From Poriferisodalis sp965208895 (GTDB taxonomy: Bacteria; Actinomycetota; Acidimicrobiia; Acidimicrobiales; Poriferisodalaceae), in NCBI RefSeq assembly GCF_965208895.1, contig NZ_OZ242363.1, positions 3,224,001 through 3,288,000 of the forward strand: a DNA stretch of 64,000 bases, given 5' to 3'. Position numbers and translations under genes: made by a program. Positions within the stretch are counted from its first letter, which is position 1. Every line of letters starts with the position of its first letter. The notes below the pieces were generated by a model. That model saw only the letters and a program-made list of their open reading frames with translations. It made no database searches and was not told the DNA's origin. Of this stretch, positions 57,485 to 64,000 are shown piece by piece.

Positions 57485-58630
57485 ATGAAAGATGCCAAAC
57501 AATCGGCAGACGATCAGTACAAGCGCCAAGAAGAATCCGACGAGCCCGAAGGCGGAATTAACCAGCCATCCGACGAGCCTTGGTCAAATTACCCGATCGA
57601 CACGCTTCTGATACGCACTGAGAGTCGTACTGTCCACGATATCTTAAGGCGTATTATTCAAGGGGCCGTGATCATGGATCCCGAATTCCAGCGCGATTTT
57701 GTGTGGAATGATGAGAAGCAAAGTAAGTTGATCGAGTCTGTCTTGATGCGGATACCGTTGCCAGTCTTCTATCTGGCAGAAGACCGCGACGGCAACTTGA
57801 TTGTAGTCGATGGTTTACAGCGGCTTGCTACGTTTCGGCGCTTTGTTACGGAAAAACAATTTCGACTGAAATTGCCGGACCAACCTGAACTCGACAAGAA
57901 GAGATTTGAAGAGCTTTCACCTAAACTACGAAATCGGGTAGAAGATTGCCAGCTAACGCTGTATGTCATCGACAGTCAAGTTCCGGAAAAAGCGCGGCTT
58001 GACATATTTGATCGGGTGAATTCCGGAGAACCACTGACGAGGCAGCAAATGCGAAATGCGCTATACCAAGGTCCTGCGACTGATTTCCTCAAGAGGCAGG
58101 CCCAACACGGCCTCTTCGAGACCGTCACAGGTAAGAGTCTCAATAGAAAGAAAATGTTTGATCGAGAGTTTGTGAATCGGTATTGTGCATTCAGTCTAAC
58201 ATCATACAACGAATACAGGGACATGGACGAGTTTCTCGCCCGCGCATTGGAAACCATAAATGCTGATCCTGGCATTTGCAGTCAACTCGAATTGGGACTT
58301 TGCACATCGCTGAAGAACAACCAGCACGCTTTCGGTGTTCATGCGTTTCGCAAGCATCAGCCCGGTGCCGAGCGGCGCAGCGTTCTAAATGCATCGCTCT
58401 GGGATGTGATGTCGACTGGTCTTGCGCATGTCCCTCAATTGCTTCTCAAGGAGCGCTTAACAGATTTCCAAGACACCTTTTATGACCTGCTCGGTGACCC
58501 TGAATTTGAACGATCAATAACATATGGCCCTAACACACCAAAACAAGTCAGACACCGTTTCGATACAGCTCATCTGATGCTGTCAGAACTGTTCCCGGAG
58601 GTGAGCATTGCTGGATTCACTCAGACTTGA
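57485..58630 (+). CDS. DUF262 (ParB/GmrS-like) protein, first gene of an AT-rich three-gene defence-type operon
   Basis: Protein of 381 aa. The DUF262 core is clear: IIQGAVIMDPEFQRDFVWND (about residues 56-75), KQSKLIESVLMRIPLPVFYL, and the D-G-x-Q-R motif NLIVVDGLQRLATFRRF (about 102-118). In GmrSD-type systems this domain binds NTP and controls DNA cleavage, but the C-terminal DUF1524 nuclease is absent here. The C-terminal half (MFDREFVNRYCAFSLTSYNE onward) is helical. GGAG lies 7 nt before ATG 57485. Codon use is AT-richer than in the neighbours, pointing to transfer. It overlaps the ATPase gene by 23 nt. Confidence 0.85.
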   Translation: MKDAKQSADDQYKRQEESDEPEGGINQPSDEPWSNYPIDTLLIRTESRTVHDILRRIIQGAVIMDPEFQRDFVWNDEKQSKLIESVLMRIPLPVFYLAEDRDGNLIVVDGLQRLATFRRFVTEKQFRLKLPDQPELDKKRFEELSPKLRNRVEDCQLTLYVIDSQVPEKARLDIFDRVNSGEPLTRQQMRNALYQGPATDFLKRQAQHGLFETVTGKSLNRKKMFDREFVNRYCAFSLTSYNEYRDMDEFLARALETINADPGICSQLELGLCTSLKNNQHAFGVHAFRKHQPGAERRSVLNASLWDVMSTGLAHVPQLLLKERLTDFQDTFYDLLGDPEFERSITYGPNTPKQVRHRFDTAHLMLSELFPEVSIAGFTQT

Positions 58631-59753
58631 CTCATTCAGATGTTTTGAGTCGGTGGATCTGCCCTTACGCGGGTTAACACTCTTGACTGGCCTGAACGGT
58701 GCGGGCAAGTCGACCTTAATTCAAGCTCTCGCTGTGCTCAAGCAGACGCTGCAAAGTGATTTGCGTGCTTCGCAGCTGATGCTCAACGGTCCGGAAGTCA
58801 CCCTCGGTAGTTTCAATAGAGTAGTCCACGATCTTACCGACGGTACGCATTTTGCGATTGGTGTCTCCAGCGGTGAAGAACGTTTGTTGTGGACCTTTGA
58901 AGGGGAGCGCCATGACCTAGCTGCCCAAGTGGCTCAGGTTGCTATCGGTGGTGATCGATGCCAAGATGTTGGCGAATTCCATTTTCTACTGCCTACGAGC
59001 GCAGCAACTGAGAATCGAATCAACATCATGAAGTCTATTGCCAGCGTAACTCACTTGACATCTGAACGTCCGACGCCGCAAGCGATTCATCGACTGGAGC
59101 TACCGCAGGCTCCGAAATCCGTGGGCAGGGATGGAAGCGTCGCAGTTGCTCTCTTGCACATGTTACGAGATGAGGCTGTCGAACAGGGCGCGAGGCACCC
59201 TGACGTAAAGAATCCTCGGCTGATTGCACAGGTTGAAGGTTGGATGCGGCACCTGTTCCCGGGTTTTCGAATGCAGGTTGTGCACTTTCCGGACAGTAAC
59301 GTCGTAACCCTCGGAATTCGGCTGTCAGACGCTACCAATTTTCATAGTCCGGCCCAGACTGGGTACGGACTTACCCAAGTCTTGCCTGTAGTTATTGCCG
59401 CCTTGGTTTCGCGGCCTGGTGAAATCCTTGCCGTGGAGAATCCTGAGAACGATCTACACCCTAGGGGCCAGGCGCTGGTTGGAGAATTCTTGTGCCGCAT
59501 CGCTGCGTGTGGTGTACAGGTCCTAGTCGAGTCGCATAGCGATCATGTATTGAATGGCATTAGGAGGGCTGTAAAGGAACGGACGATCGATAGTGGAGAG
59601 ACTATCGTCCATTTTCTCAACATATCGGAGGACGGAGCACCAAGGATAGACACGCTGGAAGTTGATGAAAATGGCATGGTCGATGCTTGGCCAGTGGGCT
59701 TCTTTGACCAACTGGAAAGAGACCTCGAGTTCTTTGCCGGCTGGGACATCTAA
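58608..59753 (+). CDS. SMC/OLD-like AAA ATPase (DUF3696-type), partner of DUF262
   Basis: Protein of 381 aa. N-terminal SLRLDSFRCFESVDLPLRGL, then Walker A LLTGLNGAGKSTLIQALAVL (about 25-44) follow the RecF/OLD pattern. The signature-like region is YGLTQVLPVVIAAL (about 249-262), Walker B is ILAVENPENDLHP (about 269-281), and the late His switch is VLVESHSDHVLNGIRRA (about 305-321). The C-terminus, ending FFDQLERDLEFFAGW, matches DUF3696 proteins. Start is TTG 58608 with GGAGG at 6 nt, inside the end of the DUF262 gene. No TOPRIM domain follows, so nuclease action would come from a partner. Confidence 0.85.
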   Translation: MLDSLRLDSFRCFESVDLPLRGLTLLTGLNGAGKSTLIQALAVLKQTLQSDLRASQLMLNGPEVTLGSFNRVVHDLTDGTHFAIGVSSGEERLLWTFEGERHDLAAQVAQVAIGGDRCQDVGEFHFLLPTSAATENRINIMKSIASVTHLTSERPTPQAIHRLELPQAPKSVGRDGSVAVALLHMLRDEAVEQGARHPDVKNPRLIAQVEGWMRHLFPGFRMQVVHFPDSNVVTLGIRLSDATNFHSPAQTGYGLTQVLPVVIAALVSRPGEILAVENPENDLHPRGQALVGEFLCRIAACGVQVLVESHSDHVLNGIRRAVKERTIDSGETIVHFLNISEDGAPRIDTLEVDENGMVDAWPVGFFDQLERDLEFFAGWDI

Positions 59754-59754
59754 C

Positions 59755-60723
59755 TTGGACTACTATTTCAACGGATTATCACTACATGGCCAATTCACCA
59801 CTATTTCGGATGCTATTGCTGCGCTCAGTACGATAATGCGTTGCCGACAACGCCTGTGTGACCACGGTCAAAAGCTCTATGTGGACCGGCGAATGATAAG
59901 CGCCCGTGTGACGAGTAGCCACGGTTTCCGCGACGTGGCTAAACGATTTGATACTGATAAGCAACGAGCGCTATTGCTCTGGCTCGATAGGGAGGGGCCC
60001 CATTGGGACACCGAGCCGAACCATTCACCGAATTCGTACTTCGCCTGCTACATCGACGGGCGTGAAGAAGTCGTAACCGAAAGTAGCGTTGCCGAAACGG
60101 CTTACCTCAATTCGGTTGCGATACCGAGTTCACTTATTAGCGCTAGTCCATCGAAATGGTGTTTCGATCCGGTAGTAGTCTCTTTGCTTGACGACCAGGG
60201 AGTCACATCATATTCGGTGCGAACCCCGAATTTCTGGCACCCAGATGAGGTGGCACTGAGCCTCAAGGAAGCAACCAAAAGCCCTACAAGTTGGCAAGAG
60301 TTCGCACAGCTAGCCATGCTCCAATTCAGCCACCTTCGCTTCGCGCCAGACTGGTTAGAGAGAGCGAACAGCAAGCCCTTCGACAAGGCGGTGATGTCGG
60401 CTTCTCTTCGTCTTCTCTCGATCTTGAATGAACTGAGATTGCTGATTGATGAGCATGGGCGATCCGATGCGAAAACGCTTGATCACATTGCGCTTCATTT
60501 TCGCAATAGCGGAAGTTTGTTCTCAGACTCCTCGGAATCTGAAAAGAATCGCTTCGCGAGCCGTTTAACGTTCGCTAATCCGGACGACTCAGGTGGCGTG
60601 TTGTTTTGTTCTTGGCATGGCAAGATTCGACGGCTGACGTGGAGGCTACATTTTTCGGCCCCGTTCGCACATGATTCACCGCTATATGTAGTCTACCTAG
60701 GTCCGAAATTGACCAGTAGCTAA
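59755..60723 (+). CDS. Uncharacterised third gene of the DUF262 - ATPase operon
   Basis: Protein of about 322 aa, no named domain. Readable blocks are LHGQFTTISDAIAALSTIMR, LYVDRRMISARV, ALLLWLDREGPHWDTEPNHS, and a late conserved-looking part: HFRNSGSLFSDSSESEKNRF, LFCSWHGKIRRLTWRLHF, YVVYLGPKLTSS. I have a sense of a family with this end pattern, but its function is unknown to me. TTG 59755 follows the previous stop by one base and has no ribosome-binding site, implying coupled translation; other starts are possible. Likely the effector or sensor of the system. Confidence 0.6.
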   Translation: MDYYFNGLSLHGQFTTISDAIAALSTIMRCRQRLCDHGQKLYVDRRMISARVTSSHGFRDVAKRFDTDKQRALLLWLDREGPHWDTEPNHSPNSYFACYIDGREEVVTESSVAETAYLNSVAIPSSLISASPSKWCFDPVVVSLLDDQGVTSYSVRTPNFWHPDEVALSLKEATKSPTSWQEFAQLAMLQFSHLRFAPDWLERANSKPFDKAVMSASLRLLSILNELRLLIDEHGRSDAKTLDHIALHFRNSGSLFSDSSESEKNRFASRLTFANPDDSGGVLFCSWHGKIRRLTWRLHFSAPFAHDSPLYVVYLGPKLTSS

Positions 60724-60885
60724 ATCGCAAGTTGGACGTTTGCGCATCGCCTTTGGCGACGACGAATCGGGTGATGTGATTCTGCTTGGTTGTCGAGGTA
60801 CAAACGTATTCGTAGGCTAATTTGGCCGATTTGGAATACGGCTGGCTTCACGATGGTCGTTCGGGGCGTGGTAGCAACAGGGGCG

Positions 60886-61602
60886 ATGCGACTCCTTGTT
60901 CTTCAGCACATCGACTGCGAGCATCCCGGCCGCTTGCGCGACTTCCTGCGGGACGACGGCGTCGAGTGGACCGCGGTGGAGCTCGACGAGGGCGAGTCCA
61001 TCCCGCCGCTGGACGACTTCGACGCGATGTGGGTCATGGGCGGCCCGATGGACGTGTGGGATGTGGAGGAGTGCCCCTGGCTGGTGCCGGAGAAGCGAGC
61101 CATACGCCACTGGGTGCGTGAACTGCAGCGACCCTTCCTCGGTCTGTGCTTGGGGCACCAGTTGCTGGCCGACGCCCTCGGGGGGACCTGCGGGCCGCAA
61201 CGCCCGCCTGAGATCGGGGTCTTGTCGGTGGACCTCACGTCCGACGGCCGGGACGACGCAATCTTCGAGCAGATGGGCGACCGCCAGTACGCGCTGCAGT
61301 GGCATTCGGTGCAGGTCGCGCAGCCGCCCGACGCCGCCGTCGTGCTCGCAAGCTCGCCCGAATGCCGCGTCCAGGCGATGCGGGTGGGCCAGCGGGCGTG
61401 GTCGATGCAGTACCACGTCGAAGTGGAGGACGACACGGTGCGCAACTGGGGTGCCATCGACGCGTACCGCGACGCCTTGGAGTCCACCCTCGGTCCCGGC
61501 TCGCTGGACGCGCTGGCGGCTGACGCCGACCGCTGCATGGACGGCTTTGTTGCCGATGCCGAGCAGCTGTACCGCAACTTCATGACGGCCGCGTTCGACT
61601 AA
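60886..61602 (+). CDS. Class I glutamine amidotransferase-like protein
   Basis: Protein of 238 aa with the GATase1 fold, related to GMP synthase amidotransferase domains found as single proteins. The oxyanion loop is AMWVMGGPMDVWD (about 46-58), the nucleophile Cys is in FLGLCLGHQLLADALGG (about 86-102), the substrate Gln/His region is YALQWHSVQV (about 137-146), and the catalytic His/Glu are in SMQYHVEVEDD. No synthetase domain is attached. ATG 60886 (MRLLVLQHIDCEHPG) is the natural start, although ATG 60853 is in frame. Substrate unknown. The return of high GC after about 60.85 kb marks the end of the AT-rich island. Confidence 0.85.
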   Translation: MRLLVLQHIDCEHPGRLRDFLRDDGVEWTAVELDEGESIPPLDDFDAMWVMGGPMDVWDVEECPWLVPEKRAIRHWVRELQRPFLGLCLGHQLLADALGGTCGPQRPPEIGVLSVDLTSDGRDDAIFEQMGDRQYALQWHSVQVAQPPDAAVVLASSPECRVQAMRVGQRAWSMQYHVEVEDDTVRNWGAIDAYRDALESTLGPGSLDALAADADRCMDGFVADAEQLYRNFMTAAFD

Positions 61603-61792
61603 CGAACTTGGCAGCGAACGCTGTCGTACTCATCCGGGAGGGGCACTCGTGGTGAAGTCCGGCGGCGGATGCCGTTGAGCGGATTCGTTGCTCACGCTCT
61701 GCTCGCGTTGGGAACTCGACGCTGCGAGAGGCTTGTCGCGTGCCACTGCGACATCGAGGACTATGCGTGATGAGTGGCCGGCGTCGGCCGGA

Positions 61793-62425
61793 TCAATCCT
61801 GCGCAGATCTCAGATCGGTGATCGTGCGAAATGTGATCGAGACGCGCCGCTTCCGCTCCAGAGTCTGACCTTGCCACTTGTCCTTGCGTCGCTTGGCGAT
61901 GCCGTGGCGCCAAGCGATGCGCGCATCGCCATAGAGAAGGAGCAAGCTGCGGGGCGCCAGCCGCTCGACGTGATTCTCGCCCGTCGCGCTCTGGACGAAG
62001 TCCATGTTGATCCCCGAACCCAAGCTCACCGTTGCGACGACAGGGCCAAAGCAATCTCTGTCGATGTGAGGCGCGATGCCTTGCCCGGGCTCGTACTCGT
62101 TGATGATCGCCTGCTCGAAGGGCCGCTGCTGGTCCAGAAACAGTTTCATATCTGCAGATGCGGCTTCGCGAACTTTGCGCGCGAGGCAGGTCAGCCACTC
62201 TGGGAGCGGCCCGATACGAGCCGTCTCGTCAAGCCTGCGGTTTGAGTAGTCATACTTGAAGCCGAAGTGCAGCACTCGCCTGGAGAGGTCGGTGAGCCAC
62301 TCTGAGGCGTCAATCTGCGCGAGCAGGACATCTTCCTCCACTGGGGTCAAGAAGCCCTGGTGGTACTCGAGACCGTCGGGGGTTACCGCTGCGTCGTCTG
62401 CGAATAGCAATAGCTCCGTATTCAT
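61793..62425 (-). CDS. AlkB-like Fe(II)/2-oxoglutarate dioxygenase
   Basis: Dioxygenase of 210 aa that oxidatively demethylates nucleic acids or proteins. Residues: YEPGQGIAPHIDRDCFGP gives the iron ligands H-x-D (about residues 118-120), the distal His lies in IAWRHGIAKRRKD (about 174-176), and the 2-oxoglutarate Arg is in KRRVSITFRTI (about 192-200). LHFGFKYDYSNR is the nucleotide-recognition lid region. ATG 62425 overlaps the stop of the upstream methyltransferase gene by 4 nt, so both are expressed together. It is nearer to ALKBH8/AlkB-like single-domain proteins than to E. coli AlkB. Role in alkylation repair or RNA modification is inferred. Confidence 0.88.
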   Translation of the reverse strand: MNTELLLFADDAAVTPDGLEYHQGFLTPVEEDVLLAQIDASEWLTDLSRRVLHFGFKYDYSNRRLDETARIGPLPEWLTCLARKVREAASADMKLFLDQQRPFEQAIINEYEPGQGIAPHIDRDCFGPVVATVSLGSGINMDFVQSATGENHVERLAPRSLLLLYGDARIAWRHGIAKRRKDKWQGQTLERKRRVSITFRTITDLRSAQD

Positions 62426-63243
62426 GCCCGCAAGACCCAGCGTTCTGCCTGCACCTTCCACAGGCCATGACCTGGCTCCCACTGTACGCGCCCATCGTGG
62501 CTGACTGGTCCCGGCCATCGGTACGGAACACGAACAACGATGTTCTCGACCCTTGGCACGATCCCGACTTGTTCGAGCCTTCGACCGAGCATCGGGATTT
62601 TCGGCTCGATGCTGTGGATGTTGTCAGCGGTCGTATAGATCAGCTCAACTGCGCGATCTGATCGAGCGACGGCTCGCTCGATCAGTGATGCCCACTGCTC
62701 GACGTCTTCTGGTCGCACGGCCTCTTGGTGGGACACGTAGCTGAACGTGAAGAGCAATCGGTCACGGTTGCCGAATTCGACGGCCTCGAGGGATTCCGCA
62801 TATCTGGCCGATCTGAAATCGGCAGCGAGGTGTTCGAGGACCTGCTCGCCAAGGCTGATCATGCCGGGATGTGGGTCGAATGCCAAGTAGTCGATGCGCT
62901 CGGGGAGCCCTCGCCCGCGGGCTTCGCCAAGGGCGACGGCGACCGTCGCTGCGCCGGCCCCGATGTCGATGACGCGCAGGCGTTCGCCCTTGCTCGGCGG
63001 ATGGTGGTGAGACGTCCTGTAGACCTCGCGAAAGACGTCTGCGTGGCCGCGCTGGTACCTGAAGGTGTCGTGCAGGGCCCACTCCGCAGGCTCGTCAAGG
63101 GAGAGCTGGGCCTGACGGCCTTCGCGCATTCGCTGGCCTGCTTCGTTCTGGAGCGCCTCGGGCACAGACAGCCAAGCCCGTCGGATCACCGCCTCGAAAA
63201 CGTCGTCGTACGCTTCGCGTGCTTCACCATCGTCAACCGCCAC
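62422..63243 (-). CDS. SAM-dependent methyltransferase coupled to AlkB
   Basis: Class I methyltransferase of 273 aa. SAM motif I is LRVIDIGAGAATVAVALGEA (about residues 87-106), the acidic end of strand 2 is DYLAFDPHPGM (about 116-126), and a later block is LLFTFSYVSHQEAVRPEDVE (about 159-178). The first 70 residues, YDDVFEAVIRRAWLSVPEAL onward, are an uncharacterised helical region. GTG 63243 is preferred because GAGAGGT lies upstream and an upstream TTG lacks support. Its 3' end overlaps alkB-like by 4 nt. The pairing recalls eukaryotic ALKBH8, where an AlkB domain and methyltransferase act on tRNA wobble uridine (comparison only). Confidence 0.75.
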   Translation of the reverse strand: MAVDDGEAREAYDDVFEAVIRRAWLSVPEALQNEAGQRMREGRQAQLSLDEPAEWALHDTFRYQRGHADVFREVYRTSHHHPPSKGERLRVIDIGAGAATVAVALGEARGRGLPERIDYLAFDPHPGMISLGEQVLEHLAADFRSARYAESLEAVEFGNRDRLLFTFSYVSHQEAVRPEDVEQWASLIERAVARSDRAVELIYTTADNIHSIEPKIPMLGRRLEQVGIVPRVENIVVRVPYRWPGPVSHDGRVQWEPGHGLWKVQAERWVLRA

Positions 63244-63407
63244 CCTGACACCTCTCGCGCCTTCAGCCGGTGTTTGCTGCCGACCAGCCAAGCCGACAGC
63301 GCAATCAGCTGGGATTGTCGCAGGTGTGGTGGCTGATCGGCCGAGAGATTCGCAATTTCGGTTGCGCCGGGAAGATAGAACGGTTACGCCACTAGCTTCG
63401 GGCCGTC

Positions 63408-64000
63408 ATGAACCAGCCCCTTAGCCCTCAGAGCCGGGACTCCTCGGTGGTGCACGGGGCGCTGTCGGGCCTGCGCGTGGTCGACCTGACCGGTGATGCG
63501 GGCCGATTCGCGACGAAGCTGCTGAGCGAGCTGGGCGCCGATGTGGTGAGGGTAGGCGCCGGCTCGCCGGGGCTGCCGCTGGCAGACCCCGCAGCAGCTG
63601 CACTCGGCGGCGTCGCCGACTGGTGGTACGACGGCGGGAAGCGTCGCTGCTCGGTAGACCTCGGCACCGGTGAGGGTCGAGACGCCTACCGCCGGCTGGC
63701 CGCGGCCGCCGACCTGATCGTGGAGACCGAGCGTCCAGGCCGGCTGGCCGAATTGGGCATCGATTACGCCGATGTGAGCGCTGGGAATCCGGCGCTGGTG
63801 CAGGTGTCGATCACGCCGTTCGGGCGCACGGGCCCGAGGGCGCACTGGCTCGGCTCGGATCTCGTGGCCGCCGCGATGGGCGGGATGATGGCGCTGACAG
63901 GCCTCGCCGATCGCCCGCTCAACGTGTGGGGCAGGCAGGCCTACAACTACGCAGGCTTCGTGGCGGCGACGTCGGGAGTAGCGGCGGCACTGTCGGCGCG
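63408..64000 (+). CDS. CaiB/BaiF-family CoA-transferase, N-terminal part (cut by window edge)
   Basis: About 197 codons of a class III CoA-transferase, which normally runs near 400 or, in double forms, 800 residues. The N-terminus shows GALSGLRVVDLTGDAGRFAT, KLLSELGADVVRVGAG (about 17-54) and YDGGKRRCSVDLGTGEGRDA. The catalytic Asp region would be near GSDLVAAAMGGMMALTG (about 152-168). ATG 63408. Transfers CoA between acyl groups, for example in carnitine, oxalate, or acyl-acid metabolism. The rest is beyond position 64000. Confidence 0.9.
   Translation, partial: MNQPLSPQSRDSSVVHGALSGLRVVDLTGDAGRFATKLLSELGADVVRVGAGSPGLPLADPAAAALGGVADWWYDGGKRRCSVDLGTGEGRDAYRRLAAAADLIVETERPGRLAELGIDYADVSAGNPALVQVSITPFGRTGPRAHWLGSDLVAAAMGGMMALTGLADRPLNVWGRQAYNYAGFVAATSGVAAALSA

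Noticed and set aside
57485..58630. Complete GmrSD type IV restriction enzyme
   Set aside because: The DUF1524 HNH nuclease half is absent and an AAA ATPase gene follows.

Overview
The window looks like a chromosome segment from a high-GC actinomycete, most likely class Acidimicrobiia. This is inferred from GC-rich codon use, many GTG/TTG starts, and several luciferase-like (F420/FMN) oxidoreductases beside acyl-CoA enzymes. No rRNA, tRNA or CRISPR array was seen.

Left part (1-25.4 kb). A branched-chain amino acid ABC transporter operon (permease fusion cut by the window edge, then a lipoprotein binding protein) has had an IS1380-family element inserted exactly at the start codon of the binding-protein gene. 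Then come a serine hydrolase, a luciferase-like oxidoreductase, typA/bipA, a DUF4143 (AAA_14) ATPase preceded by a 23-bp tandem repeat array, a carboxylesterase, an MFS exporter, a HicA-like small gene pair, a CoxL-like molybdenum hydroxylase subunit, a RES/Xre-like toxin-antitoxin module, a Baeyer-Villiger monooxygenase, a Fic protein, a PuuD-like amidotransferase and a membrane-anchored PD40 propeller protein.

Middle part (25.4-45.3 kb) is a defence/mobility island. It holds a DUF4143 remnant, an RHH + PIN-like pair, a two-gene restriction-like system (PLD nuclease-helicase plus a type ISP-like N6-adenine methylase), a PIN toxin with a 301-aa partner, an unknown gene, a frameshifted nuclease-like gene and a broken PIN/HTH module. 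At its centre is a tightly coupled three-gene cassette: UvrD-like helicase, DarT-like DNA ADP-ribosyltransferase and ADP-ribosylglycohydrolase. The cassette lies between two long direct repeats, each carrying EVE-like and SWIM zinc-finger genes. The left copy is truncated and has lost a zinc ligand; the right copy is intact. The cassette is the best candidate for an undescribed system.

Right part (45.3-64 kb) is mostly metabolic: a pyridoxamine-phosphate-oxidase-like flavoprotein, a dehydrogenase remnant, a second luciferase-like oxidoreductase convergent with a LinB-like haloalkane dehalogenase, a YceI protein, a CBS-less GuaB/GuaC-type enzyme, QueF, a winged-helix/TM/glycosidase-like fusion, an acyl-CoA ligase with an F420-type oxidoreductase, and a second serine hydrolase. 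A visibly AT-richer island (about 57.4-60.8 kb) carries a DUF262 - AAA ATPase - unknown three-gene operon, probably a transferred defence system. The window ends with a glutamine amidotransferase, an AlkB dioxygenase overlapping a methyltransferase, and the start of a CaiB-type CoA-transferase.
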